From Bacteroidota bacterium (lineage in GTDB: Bacteria > Bacteroidota > Bacteroidia > B-17B0 > Aurantibacillaceae), in NCBI GenBank assembly GCA_030692515.1, contig JAUXZS010000024.1, positions 1 through 64,000 on the forward strand: 64,000 nucleotides of DNA, read 5' to 3'. Positions 44,571 through 53,459 of the stretch are shown here, piece after piece. The notes beneath the pieces are model-generated. The model was not told the DNA's origin and ran no database searches. It was given only the letters and a program-made list of their open reading frames with translations. The position numbers and the translations under genes were made by a program. Position 1 is the first letter of the stretch. Each line of letters begins with the position of its first letter.

Positions 44571-45312
44571 GTATTATTTTATTTAAAGTTATCAATTTTT
44601 GTTTAAAATTGTTTTTTTTAAGATGAGGATATAGATAATTTACACCTAAACAATACTTACTTAAAGAAATGGATTTGATTTTATGTTTTAATAATAGAGA
44701 AGATGCTTCAGAAACCACTATATTTGGCTGTTTAACCTCAAGTAAAACAAGATTATTAATTTTAACAGTGTGTTCTTTATTTGAAAAATCAAGCTCTGTA
44801 TCAATCGTTATTTTCTCATTAAAGCTTGAGTTTAACAGTGTTATACGTTTAAATTGAACAATTACAAGGGGTGTTAATATAAGAGGGTTAAATGCTGTAT
44901 TTGATTTAATAAATTCATTTTCAACTATAGTCCAATTAATTTTACAAAAATCATGAGCAACCCGATTTTTTAAAGTACGTCCTTTATTGTTCTTTAATTT
45001 AATTTCTAAAAAAGCTGTTTTTGTCTCAATGTAACGCCTCAGTCTCACCTTATACCTATTTAACAACCCGTTATGATGCATCAAATACATTGAAAAATCT
45101 GGAGTATCATAATAAGTAGTATTATAATGAATGATGGATTTATTTTCGATTGACAAAACTTTATAATTAAAAGAAAGTTCTTTTAAGAATTGAGGCAATT
45201 TTTTTTCTGAAAAAACAAATTTAGTATCAATCCGATTAATTAGAATATCAGGAGATATATCTGTTAAACTTATTTCGTCAAACTTATTCAATATACTCTC
45301 AATGCTTTCCAA
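44536..45312 (-). CDS. VTC-domain polyphosphate polymerase-like protein
   Basis: A 258-residue protein matching the VTC (vacuolar transporter chaperone) catalytic domain of the CYTH/triphosphate-tunnel fold. Conserved basic and acidic positions appear as NRIDTKFVF, YYDTPDFSMY, NRYKVRLRRY, ETKTAFLEIKLKNNKGRT and, near the end, a KYCLGVNYLYPHL strand. Bacterial VTC-type enzymes may make polyphosphate, but most are untested. It overlaps the DUF4956 gene by 35 bases. Upstream it abuts a secreted repeat protein (45313). Position at the distal end of a glycan operon is notable. Confidence 0.85.
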   Translation of the reverse strand: MESIESILNKFDEISLTDISPDILINRIDTKFVFSEKKLPQFLKELSFNYKVLSIENKSIIHYNTTYYDTPDFSMYLMHHNGLLNRYKVRLRRYIETKTAFLEIKLKNNKGRTLKNRVAHDFCKINWTIVENEFIKSNTAFNPLILTPLVIVQFKRITLLNSSFNEKITIDTELDFSNKEHTVKINNLVLLEVKQPNIVVSEASSLLLKHKIKSISLSKYCLGVNYLYPHLKKNNFKQKLITLNKIIHDAPINHTSNI

Positions 45313-45789
45313 TTATTTAAACGTATAGCTGTATTTTTTAACTGAAACAATATTATTAAGGGAATCGTAAGTTGTTTTATTTGTTTTTAACCCATTAGCA
45401 CTGTACTGATAAACCACTTTTTTAATTTGTTTATTGTTCTCATCAAAGAACAATTCTTCAGATTTTTTTTGAGAATAATTATATTTTATAACTTTTTTTC
45501 GTGTTAATTTATTTTTGTCGTTATAATCCAATTCTTCAACAACATCATTATTAACATTAAACTTATATTTTGTATTTGAACTAAGTTTACCTTCATCATC
45601 ATACTTATACTCCTCTATAACTTTACCTTCATTATTGAAAACCGTTTTAGAATCCATCAATATCTTACCTTTAATCTCAACAGATTCGGAAACAGATTTA
45701 ATTTTAAGATTTTTTATAACTTTCTTTTTTTGAGAAAAAAAGTTTGTAAATAGTGAACAAAGTATCAATGTCAAAAATATTCTTTTCAT
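45313..45789 (-). CDS. Small secreted repeat protein (YD/RHS-like)
   Basis: A 158-residue protein with a signal peptide (1-19, MKRIFLTLILCSLFTNFFS) and a mature region of short repeats with alternating Tyr, Asp, Gly and Lys (FNNEGKVIEEYKYDDEGKLSSNTKYKF, YNDKNKLTRKKVIKYNY, FDENNKQIKKVVYQYS), resembling short YD/MORN repeats. No enzyme motif is present. It directly precedes the VTC gene (no gap). Probably periplasmic or surface-attached and beta-rich. The role in the cluster is unknown. Confidence 0.6.
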   Translation of the reverse strand: MKRIFLTLILCSLFTNFFSQKKKVIKNLKIKSVSESVEIKGKILMDSKTVFNNEGKVIEEYKYDDEGKLSSNTKYKFNVNNDVVEELDYNDKNKLTRKKVIKYNYSQKKSEELFFDENNKQIKKVVYQYSANGLKTNKTTYDSLNNIVSVKKYSYTFK

Positions 45790-45791
45790 AA

Positions 45792-46604
45792 TTACTTATT
45801 AACTTCTAATTCGTTAATAGCCATATTATAATTAACAAACTCAATATTATTATTTTTCAAATAATCTACTAACCACATATACCAATCAAGCCAGGTCTTA
45901 AAAGAATGAGAAAAATATCGATCATGAAAATCAATTCCTAAATACAATAAATTTTCTTGATGCGCCTTATCAATTATTTTAATGGTGTTTTCTTTAGCTT
46001 GTTTAAAATTTAATGATTGCCATTTTTTGCCATTTTCTAAAATCCATCCATCCATAATTTGAAACGGAAATTCCCACATTGCTCCAATTTTATAAGGGTT
46101 TTTAAAGGCATATTCTGTACTATCAAATCTATAGCCAGCTTTATCTAACATAGAATAAGTTTGGTTATTATTTCGAACATAATGCATTCTCACACCAAAA
46201 TTTTCAGATTTAGTAAGTGATTTAAATAAACTATGCTCTTCACAAATTCTTTCAAAATCATCAAACTCAATACCATGAATATTTATTTCGCAATTTCGCT
46301 TTTGCATTTGTTGTATCCATAAAAGAGCAGCACGATTTGAATAATTGAGTCCCACACCTCTATTAACTGCAATAAAAAATGAGGAGGGAACATTATTAAT
46401 ATTATTATAGGTAATTAGTTCATCAATATTCTGCCATTTATTTTTAAAAAAATCAGTCCAACGCAATGTGTATTCTCTCAAAGAAATTTTCCCACTCAGC
46501 AACTCAATATGCATGCGAGCAATAAATTTTGGAATTATAGCATCTTTAAAAGTGTGTTCAAAGATGCTAATATGGTCTATATCATGAGAAATTATTGCCT
46601 TCAT
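45792..46604 (-). CDS. Polysaccharide deacetylase-like protein
   Basis: A 270-residue protein with NodB-like features: it begins MKAIISHDIDHISIFE, the D-x-D metal-binding start motif, and carries a His-rich motif NCEINIHGIEFDDF and a C-terminal GIDFHDRYFSHS. The barrel appears divergent from canonical peptidoglycan or chitin deacetylases. It is coupled to the FemAB-like gene upstream (TAATG overlap). In exosortase/polysaccharide loci, deacetylases and FemAB-like proteins often occur together. Here it may deacetylate an amino sugar of the surface glycan. The substrate is not assignable. Confidence 0.75.
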   Translation of the reverse strand: MKAIISHDIDHISIFEHTFKDAIIPKFIARMHIELLSGKISLREYTLRWTDFFKNKWQNIDELITYNNINNVPSSFFIAVNRGVGLNYSNRAALLWIQQMQKRNCEINIHGIEFDDFERICEEHSLFKSLTKSENFGVRMHYVRNNNQTYSMLDKAGYRFDSTEYAFKNPYKIGAMWEFPFQIMDGWILENGKKWQSLNFKQAKENTIKIIDKAHQENLLYLGIDFHDRYFSHSFKTWLDWYMWLVDYLKNNNIEFVNYNMAINELEVNK

Positions 46605-47515
46605 TAACTCTTTTTTCCTTTTAAAACTTTTACGAATCGTGGCAATTGATTAATTTTTAAAAAACTATAGTTAAGTGGTTGTCCGCCTAAGCCTTGATAA
46701 AAACCAGCTAAACTTTCGCTCATAGAACCACCGCCAAAATCGAAAACATCCACTTTACCATCAAAATATTTTATCGCAGCGTCAATTAATAAATGCATGC
46801 TTCCTGAATTTTCTTTTTTATCCAAATTTGTTCCCTTTAAATAAAGAGCATGCTTATTATTAAAAACAAAATGAGCAATTGCTTTTATAGAATTATTTTT
46901 ATCAATAACATTTAAGGTTAACAGACTATTTGCATTTAAACTATTTACAACTAAAGCATTAAATATATTGATTACAGATTTTGAAAGTTTTAACTCTTTT
47001 TCTAAAAATGAATTCATTATTTTTTTTGAAACTGAAATACTTTTTTTTGCATCAACCTTCTCAACTAACAATTCAGAATCAAGAGCTTTTTTTATGTTTC
47101 GTTTAGTATTTTGATTGTATTTATATCCCTTAACATAGTTAATAACGAAAGTTTTTTTTGGACTAATGTTTTTATTTTTAATTTTATTAGAAGCGTTTAA
47201 TTCAATTTCAATTAATTTAAAATTCTCACAAATATAATCGTAAAATAAACGCTCAACCTTCTCATTTATCTTTCCAAAAACACCCAATTGAGAGGTAAAA
47301 GAAGGCTGTGGTAAATATTTAAAGCCAAATTTTGATTTATAGGTAAGCGGAAAAACACTTTCATAATCTCCAATTACTAAAGCATCCCAATTTGGAGATG
47401 TAGCATTTAAATAAAATGATTGCGCAAAAACCAAGGGAAAATCAGAAGACAAAATAGTTTTATCCCATTTTTTAAAATCAATATCTTTATGAGCTATATG
47501 TTTTAACTTAAGCAT
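46604..47515 (-). CDS. FemAB/GNAT-like protein
   Basis: A 303-residue protein resembling the GNAT/FemAB acyl-transferase fold: PLVFAQSFYLNATSPNWDALVIGDYESVFPLTYK (N-terminal), then YNQNTKRNIKKALDSELLVEK (the RNIKKA segment of the FemAB-like group) and a C-terminal IKAIAHFVFNNKHALYLKGTNLD...SMHLLIDAAIKYFDGKVDVFDFGGG. Coupled to both flanking genes by TAATG overlaps. It is adjacent to a second, only distantly similar FemAB-like gene. FemAB proteins add amino acids to peptidoglycan or modify glycans using aminoacyl-tRNA or acyl donors; the donor is unknown here. Confidence 0.75.
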   Translation of the reverse strand: MLKLKHIAHKDIDFKKWDKTILSSDFPLVFAQSFYLNATSPNWDALVIGDYESVFPLTYKSKFGFKYLPQPSFTSQLGVFGKINEKVERLFYDYICENFKLIEIELNASNKIKNKNISPKKTFVINYVKGYKYNQNTKRNIKKALDSELLVEKVDAKKSISVSKKIMNSFLEKELKLSKSVINIFNALVVNSLNANSLLTLNVIDKNNSIKAIAHFVFNNKHALYLKGTNLDKKENSGSMHLLIDAAIKYFDGKVDVFDFGGGSMSESLAGFYQGLGGQPLNYSFLKINQLPRFVKVLKGKKS

Positions 47516-48477
47516 TAAAATATTTCTCTCTTTTTATATTTTAAAAGAATTTCCAATGGCAAAGTTGCTTTATTAATTGTGTAATAGGGCACTAGTTCAG
47601 GACCAAACCCTCTAAAAAATTTCTCAACTCCTTTTAGCATTGAACCTTCAAAATCAAATGTATTACAACCAAGTTCAATTGCTTTTTCAATACTTTTTTG
47701 GATCAGCAAATTATTTACTCCTTGAATTCCAGCACTTTTTTTTACACTTCCTAATAAATAATAACAGATGTTTTTATCAAATACACAAAACACAGCGCCC
47801 AAAAATTCGTTACCCTTATTTGCTACCAATGCAAAAGAATTTGACTTGTCAGAAAAACTAAAAAAAATGTTTTTTAATTCCTGCTCATAAACATTTGCAC
47901 CAGCAGTTTTTAAAGATGATTTAAAAAAATTAAAAAGCTCTTCTTTACTAAGAGAATTTTCTGCAACAACAACCTCCTCTTTAATTGCCTTATTAATTAC
48001 ATTTCGGTGCTTAGAATCAAAATTACCTTTAATGTGTTCTATAGAATTTTTTAAATTAATCCGATAGGTATAGTTTGGTATGACTTTATATTTATCCCAA
48101 ATAAATGGTTGAAAATCGATAATGTTAGAAGGAAAAGCTAAAATAGTTAAAGAACTTTTTAATTCTGAAAAATAGTTACAAATATCATTCATAATCTCTT
48201 TTGAAAAATTATTACTAGAAGACTTGTTTTTACTTTCAGAAACAAAAAACAAACCACAATTTGGAGTGTATGGTGGCAATTTTACAAATGTAAAACCGTA
48301 TTTTTTCGTTTTCAAAAAATAAAAGCCTCCAATAAGTTGATGTTCGTCTTTATAAATTCCAACTAACTGTAATTTATCTCCATAAACCGACAGCCATTTT
48401 TCACTTGCAAAAACGCCTAAAACTGGCTCAGCCTTTTCAGAATAAATAATAATATCGTTTATTGGTTTTAGAATCAC
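47515..48477 (-). CDS. FemAB/GNAT-like protein
   Basis: A 320-residue protein with the same general architecture as its downstream neighbour: a KHRNVINKAIKEEVVV segment around residue 155-170 and a C-terminal acyltransferase-like region KGNEFLGAVFCVFDKNICYYLLGSVKKSAGIQGVNNLLIQKSIEKAIELGCNTFDFEG. Motifs fit the peptidoglycan-bridge/BioF2-like FemAB group. It starts 7 bases after the GT4 gene and its TAA overlaps the next ATG. The two neighbouring genes look like an old duplication that has diverged. Confidence 0.75.
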   Translation of the reverse strand: MILKPINDIIIYSEKAEPVLGVFASEKWLSVYGDKLQLVGIYKDEHQLIGGFYFLKTKKYGFTFVKLPPYTPNCGLFFVSESKNKSSSNNFSKEIMNDICNYFSELKSSLTILAFPSNIIDFQPFIWDKYKVIPNYTYRINLKNSIEHIKGNFDSKHRNVINKAIKEEVVVAENSLSKEELFNFFKSSLKTAGANVYEQELKNIFFSFSDKSNSFALVANKGNEFLGAVFCVFDKNICYYLLGSVKKSAGIQGVNNLLIQKSIEKAIELGCNTFDFEGSMLKGVEKFFRGFGPELVPYYTINKATLPLEILLKYKKREIF

Positions 48478-48484
48478 TAAAGTC

Positions 48485-49597
48485 TTATTTCTTATTTTTA
48501 TTTAAAAACTCTTTATAAATACTAATCATGTAATTTAAATTATTTGCCCAATCATAATTCTTTAAAACATGTTTCCTAGCCAGTTTACCAGCTTCTTTTT
48601 CTTTGGCTATGTTGTTTGCTATTTCATCGATAGCGTTTGCTAGCGCGGAACTATCTTTTTTCTTTACAATTCGTCCAAACTCACCATTATTTACAACCTC
48701 CATTAAACCTCCTACATCACTAACAATAACAGGTTTTTCGCAGGCCATTGCTTCTACTGCTGCAACCCCAAAACTCTCGCTATCATCAATTGACACATTT
48801 AAAAATATATCTAATAAATTATGGTAATCAACAATATTTGTAAATGGTATTCTACCGGTAATTTCAAAATAGGGTTCTAAATTTTTTTGACGAATAATTT
48901 CTTTATAATGCTCTAAATTACTCCCTGGCCCTATTAGTAAAAATTTATATTTAAAATTTTCTTTGTGTTTTTCTAATAAAATTTGAGCTGCATCTATAAT
49001 ATATTCAATCCCGTATTTTTCCTCAATAGGTTTAATAGTGCCAATATAAATTGAATTATCTTTTGGGATTGTAGTTGGCCTATTAATAAACTTAGTTAAA
49101 TCAACTCCAAATGGAGTTACAAAAATTTCTTTATTAGTATACTTTTTAACTTCCTGCATCATTATTTTACTAGTAGACATAATCACACTAGCTTTATTTA
49201 AATTATGCTGAAAAACCTTTTTATGCAATTTAGATTTTTTTGGGAAATCATAAACATCAGACCCCCACACTGAAAGAAAAAAAGGCTTAAACCCGGATAA
49301 GGCACCAATTAAACCATAACTTGTTGCATAATGAGCGTGTAATATATCTGGCTTAAAATGTTTAATAATTTTTCTTATTATACTAAGGTATTTTATATAC
49401 GAAATTTTCGTAAGGAGATTATCTGCGTTAATTTTTTTTTCTGGTTCAAAAAAAACAGTAATGTTTTCATGCTCATGCCAGTTATATGTAGCTTTATTAA
49501 AACTAAATATCCCAACTTCAATATTTTGACTAGCCAAACCTAAAGCCCATTTTTCGGTGTGCTCGCTATAAGTATCTGATAGTAATAATATTTTCAT
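48485..49597 (-). CDS. Glycosyltransferase family 4 (GT-B)
   Basis: A 370-residue GT-B enzyme: MKILLLSDTYSEHTEKWALGLASQN (N-terminal Rossmann), HAHYATSYGLIGALSGFKPFFLSVWGSDVYDFP, and a C-terminal GT4 domain with YIGTIKPIEEKYGIEYIIDAAQ, GPGSNLEHYKEII and the E-x7-E motif ESFGVAAVEAMACEKPVIVSDVGGLMEVV. Retaining transfer of a sugar from a nucleotide donor. The donor and acceptor are not readable. It overlaps the upstream GT2 gene by TAATG. Confidence 0.9.
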   Translation of the reverse strand: MKILLLSDTYSEHTEKWALGLASQNIEVGIFSFNKATYNWHEHENITVFFEPEKKINADNLLTKISYIKYLSIIRKIIKHFKPDILHAHYATSYGLIGALSGFKPFFLSVWGSDVYDFPKKSKLHKKVFQHNLNKASVIMSTSKIMMQEVKKYTNKEIFVTPFGVDLTKFINRPTTIPKDNSIYIGTIKPIEEKYGIEYIIDAAQILLEKHKENFKYKFLLIGPGSNLEHYKEIIRQKNLEPYFEITGRIPFTNIVDYHNLLDIFLNVSIDDSESFGVAAVEAMACEKPVIVSDVGGLMEVVNNGEFGRIVKKKDSSALANAIDEIANNIAKEKEAGKLARKHVLKNYDWANNLNYMISIYKEFLNKNKK

Positions 49598-50355
49598 TAG
49601 CGTGGAAAAACTTTGTGTTTAATTAGTCTTAGATTGGCAAACCAAGTCATAAAGTGAAAAAACTTACGACCATATTCTTTACTAATAATTAATTGTTCTC
49701 TAATAAAAACTGGAACTATGCTTCCTGTTTTAGAAACTGCATGCTGTCTAAAATTTGCAACTATAAAATCACATTTATAAACTATTGCATTATTAAACAA
49801 ACATCTCAATACGTATTCATAATCAAAACAGCAATTATATTCTTTTAGCAACCCAATTTTTTTTGTAAAAGAAGTTCTAAAAAAAGAACCTTGCTGGAAA
49901 ATGCTTGGTTCTTTTGAAATCATAATATGTTTATCAACTTGAAAAGCGTGACAGGTTTTAATGAATTCACTTTTTTCGTTTATATAATTAATAGATCCAT
50001 AAATATAATCTGTACTTGGTTTTTCTTTAAGAATTGCTACCATTTTATAAAAACCTTCAATATTGAGCGTGTCATCGGTGTTCAACCAGGTCCAATAATC
50101 ACCAGTACATTTTTGAATTCCTTTATTAATAGCGTCAAATTGTCCTTTATCCTTTTTTATTTCAACAAAATCAAAATAAGGTTTATATTTTTCAATAATA
50201 TTTATAACCTGAATATTAGACTCGCTATCAAATAATAAAACCTCAATCGTACACAAATGCTTTTCTGCTAATTCTTTAATGTCAATTATGTTTTTAAGGG
50301 TTTCTTCTATGTAATCGGGTTGATTGTATGAAGGAACTATAATTGAAAATTTCAT
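49597..50355 (-). CDS. Glycosyltransferase family 2
   Basis: A 252-residue GT-A enzyme: KFSIIVPSYNQPDYIEETLKNII (nucleotide-binding start), DKGQFDAINKGIQKCTGDYWTWLNTDDTLN (DxD-type motif NTDD) and QQGSFFRTSFTKKIGLLKEY. It is the first gene of the run that ends at 43917 and lies divergent from a plus-strand GT4 gene over a 77-base gap. Probably adds one sugar to the repeat unit. Confidence 0.88.
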   Translation of the reverse strand: MKFSIIVPSYNQPDYIEETLKNIIDIKELAEKHLCTIEVLLFDSESNIQVINIIEKYKPYFDFVEIKKDKGQFDAINKGIQKCTGDYWTWLNTDDTLNIEGFYKMVAILKEKPSTDYIYGSINYINEKSEFIKTCHAFQVDKHIMISKEPSIFQQGSFFRTSFTKKIGLLKEYNCCFDYEYVLRCLFNNAIVYKCDFIVANFRQHAVSKTGSIVPVFIREQLIISKEYGRKFFHFMTWFANLRLIKHKVFPR

Positions 50356-50432
50356 GTATGTTAAAAAATAAGTGTGAAAATTATTGTAAATTTAACATTT
50401 TAGTTCCAAATAGTCTAGCATAAATCTAAAAA

Positions 50433-51563
50433 GTGGAAAGGTTGAAAATAGCTTATTTATCGTCCGAAAATCCTAAAAACAAAAAGGTTTGGAGCGGAAC
50501 GCATTACTCAATTTATAGAAGCCTTTGTACGATCGGTGATGTTGAAATTATTGGTCCTTACCAGCCCAATTTTAGATTGTGGATAGCAAAGCTTGTAAAC
50601 CAATTTTATTTAAAACTATTAAATAAACGGTATAGTTATAGGCACAGTATTTTTATTAGTAAGGGTTATGCTAGTTTTTTTAATAAGAAACTTAAAAACC
50701 AAAAATTCAATTACATTGTAGCCCCTGCAGCCTCCTCGGAAATTGCATTTTTAGAAACTAACATTCCAATTATATATATTTCGGATGGAACATTTGCTGG
50801 TTGTTTAAACTATCACGAGAGTTTAAAAAACCTTACCATGCCCTCAATTGAAGAAGGTAATTTAATTGAACAACTAGCTATTCAAAAAAGTAAATATGTA
50901 ATTGTTTCGTCAGAATGGGCTCATAGTTCAGTTATTAAGGATTATAATGCCAATGAGGACAAAGTAAAAATCATTCCTTTCGGTGCAAATTTTGATCTTT
51001 TACCATCGGAAAATGAAATAAACCAAAACGTTCCACTTGAATGGAAAATTTTATTTGTAGGTGTATACTGGGAAAATAAAGGTGGGGAAATTGCCTATAA
51101 TGCATTTAAACGGCTCTTTGATAAAGAATATAATGTTAGTTTAACTATTTTAGGTTGTGTTCCTCCTAGTGAATTTAAACACACTAAAATGACAGTTATT
51201 CCGTTTATTGACAAAAACGATCCTAAAGGGCAGGAGAGATTAAGTGCAATTTACAAACAACATCATTTTTTAATACTCCCAACTCGTTTTGATTGTACAC
51301 CGATTGTAATAAATGAGGCCAGTGCCTTTGGTGTGCCTTGCATAATAGCAAATACAGGTGGGGTTGCCGGTCATCTGAAAGAAAGTAAAAATGGTTTTTT
51401 AATAGACTACTCAGATTTTGGAAAAGGGTATGCAAACAAAATGGAATATTTCATAAATCATCCTCAAGAATATCTGAAACTAAGAAAAGAAACTCGGAAA
51501 TTATATGATGACTTACTAAACTGGAATGTTTGGACTGACTCTGTAAAAAAATTAATTAATTAG
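50433..51563 (+). CDS. Glycosyltransferase family 4, only plus-strand gene in the minus-strand glycan block
   Basis: A 376-residue GT-B enzyme: LKIAYLSSENPKNKKVWSGTHYSIYRSLCTIGDVEIIGPY, VSSEWAHSSVIKDYNANEDKVKIIPFGANFD and FDCTPIVINEASAFGVPCIIANTGGVAGHL. The start is GTG at 50433, with an in-frame TTG three codons on as an alternative. It is enclosed between two minus-strand runs, and its 3' end overlaps the convergent GT2 gene by 8 bases. The orientation suggests later insertion or inversion, but base composition does not differ visibly from its neighbours. Confidence 0.88.
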   Translation: MERLKIAYLSSENPKNKKVWSGTHYSIYRSLCTIGDVEIIGPYQPNFRLWIAKLVNQFYLKLLNKRYSYRHSIFISKGYASFFNKKLKNQKFNYIVAPAASSEIAFLETNIPIIYISDGTFAGCLNYHESLKNLTMPSIEEGNLIEQLAIQKSKYVIVSSEWAHSSVIKDYNANEDKVKIIPFGANFDLLPSENEINQNVPLEWKILFVGVYWENKGGEIAYNAFKRLFDKEYNVSLTILGCVPPSEFKHTKMTVIPFIDKNDPKGQERLSAIYKQHHFLILPTRFDCTPIVINEASAFGVPCIIANTGGVAGHLKESKNGFLIDYSDFGKGYANKMEYFINHPQEYLKLRKETRKLYDDLLNWNVWTDSVKKLIN

Positions 51564-52590
51564 TCCTGAATTTCCTAAGCAAACATTTAGCGAGTAATTT
51601 ACTTTTTTGATCTAAAGTAACTTTAGTAACTTTAGATAAAACTGATTTTGTATAAATACTGTATGCCGCTAAGCCAATATTTGAATTACCACAACTATCT
51701 GACCAAAATTTATGAAGAAAAACGTTAAATGAAATTACCCTAAAGACTTTGTGAATTTCGTTTTGTGATTTTAACTCCAATAAACAATTTTCAATTTTAA
51801 TTAATTCATCAATTGACTTAATAAACGAGTTATTCCCAATTAAATTTAAGGTTGTAAATTGTTCCTCAGATAAACTAAAATTAAGTTTCTTACAAAAGCC
51901 CCTCCTGATTTTATTGCTTATTTGCAATTGCGCCTCTTTATTCTTATTGCTAATTTGCGTATCGTGCGACCTATATTTTAGCAATGCTCTGTCTACATTT
52001 AAAAACTCACCTAACGCAAAAAGATCTGTCCATAATTTATAATCCTCGGCATGCTTATATTCCCTATCGTAAAAAATATTTTTTTCATTAAAAACATTCT
52101 TCATCATTACAGTTGGGTGACAAAAACAAGGTGAAAAAAATAGTACCGCTTTATTATAATCACTATCATTTGTGTTTTTAATATAGGAAAGTTTAGTGCC
52201 AGACAATAAATAATAATCACTGCCCACCACAATGGCCTTAGGATTTTCTATAAATTTTTGAACTTGTAATTCTAATCTGTCATCAAGCGCAATATCATCG
52301 GCATCCATTCTAGCTATGTATTTCCCTTTCGCAATTTTTAAACCCTTGTTTAAAGAACCAATTAAACCTATATTAGATTCATTGTTTACGTAAACAATTC
52401 GTCCATCGTTAAATAACTTAATTATATTTTCTGAAGCATCTGTAGAGCCATCATTAATGATTATAAATTCAAAATCAATAAACCTTTGTTTCAAAATGCT
52501 TTCAATAGCTTCTTGCAAATAATTGCCGCCATTGTAAACGGACATTACAACCGACACTGCCGGAATATGAGTATTTAAATTACTATCCAA
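51556..52590 (-). CDS. Glycosyltransferase family 2
   Basis: A 344-residue GT2: PAVSVVMSVYNGGNYLQEAIESILKQRFIDFEFIIINDGSTD, then ARMDADDIALDDRLELQ (MDADD metal motif), HPTVMMKNVF, and a Lys-rich C-terminal region. Typical of O-antigen glycosyltransferases of the inverting type. It overlaps the fucosyltransferase gene upstream by 16 bases and the convergent plus-strand GT4 gene at its 3' end. Confidence 0.9.
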   Translation of the reverse strand: MDSNLNTHIPAVSVVMSVYNGGNYLQEAIESILKQRFIDFEFIIINDGSTDASENIIKLFNDGRIVYVNNESNIGLIGSLNKGLKIAKGKYIARMDADDIALDDRLELQVQKFIENPKAIVVGSDYYLLSGTKLSYIKNTNDSDYNKAVLFFSPCFCHPTVMMKNVFNEKNIFYDREYKHAEDYKLWTDLFALGEFLNVDRALLKYRSHDTQISNKNKEAQLQISNKIRRGFCKKLNFSLSEEQFTTLNLIGNNSFIKSIDELIKIENCLLELKSQNEIHKVFRVISFNVFLHKFWSDSCGNSNIGLAAYSIYTKSVLSKVTKVTLDQKSKLLAKCLLRKFRTN

Positions 52591-53459
52591 CTTGAAGGAA
52601 TTAAATCGTTTGTATTTATTGTTTTATCGTTAAACCAATTTTTAGGCGCAATTACGACTTTTTTAGCATGTTTGTTTAACCAAGCTCCCCACCAACTAAA
52701 ACTGCTATTTGCAATAATATTATTTTTGCAACGACTCATTAAGATAAGTTCTTCATGTGTAGATATTTCTAAAGATGGTCCAACTACAAATTCTTTAGAA
52801 CGAATAAAATCAAAGTTTATTTTGCACCATTCAATATCATCACTAAAAATAAAAAAAGTCGGGTTTTCAATTTTATCATTTATTTCCTCAATTGCTTGTT
52901 TATAATAGGCCATATCTAAAAAGCCATGAAAATGATTGGCAGATTTTAAACTTATAAAATCACCTCTTCTAACATGAATAGAAACAGAGTTAGTGGATTT
53001 AATTTTGCTGTCAATTAATTCAGCATTTTTTGATAAAGGCGTTGCCAATGAAATATCGGCGAGCAACTTCTCTCTAAATGAATTAAAATATTTTTCGCTT
53101 TGCCAATAACCGTTTAAATAAGTAAATGAACGGCACTTAAAAAAATTGGCGTGAAAATTAAATTGATGCTCATTAAAAATTAGTTTTTTAAATAAGTCTG
53201 GTCTAAGCTTTTTAAATTTAGTGGTTAATTTATATTCATTAAAATTAAAACTACTTAAAACTAAGGAATCAGCAATTTTAGCTGAAATCGTAAAACTATC
53301 TAATTCAAATTTTCGTTTGGTATAAGCGCCTTTAGGATCGTTATTTAAATGGGTAGTATCTAAAAACAAATCTGTTTTGTTATAACTAGCTAATGCCAAA
53401 CCCGCAGCGTATTGAAACAACTGGTTACCCAAACCTCCCATTAACTTGACTACAATCAT
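52575..53459 (-). CDS. Alpha-1,2-fucosyltransferase (GT11)
   Basis: A 294-residue GT11 protein. The start MIVVKLMGGLGNQLFQYAAGLALA and the motif IHVRRGDFIS (about 161-170) are diagnostic of alpha-1,2-fucosyltransferases, and the C-terminal FSWWGAWL occurs in the family's third motif. It transfers fucose from GDP-fucose to the 2-position of a galactose-type residue, building a blood-group H-like epitope on the glycan. It is linked to flanking GT2 genes by overlap. No GDP-fucose synthesis genes are in view. Confidence 0.93.
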   Translation of the reverse strand: MIVVKLMGGLGNQLFQYAAGLALASYNKTDLFLDTTHLNNDPKGAYTKRKFELDSFTISAKIADSLVLSSFNFNEYKLTTKFKKLRPDLFKKLIFNEHQFNFHANFFKCRSFTYLNGYWQSEKYFNSFREKLLADISLATPLSKNAELIDSKIKSTNSVSIHVRRGDFISLKSANHFHGFLDMAYYKQAIEEINDKIENPTFFIFSDDIEWCKINFDFIRSKEFVVGPSLEISTHEELILMSRCKNNIIANSSFSWWGAWLNKHAKKVVIAPKNWFNDKTINTNDLIPSSWIVI

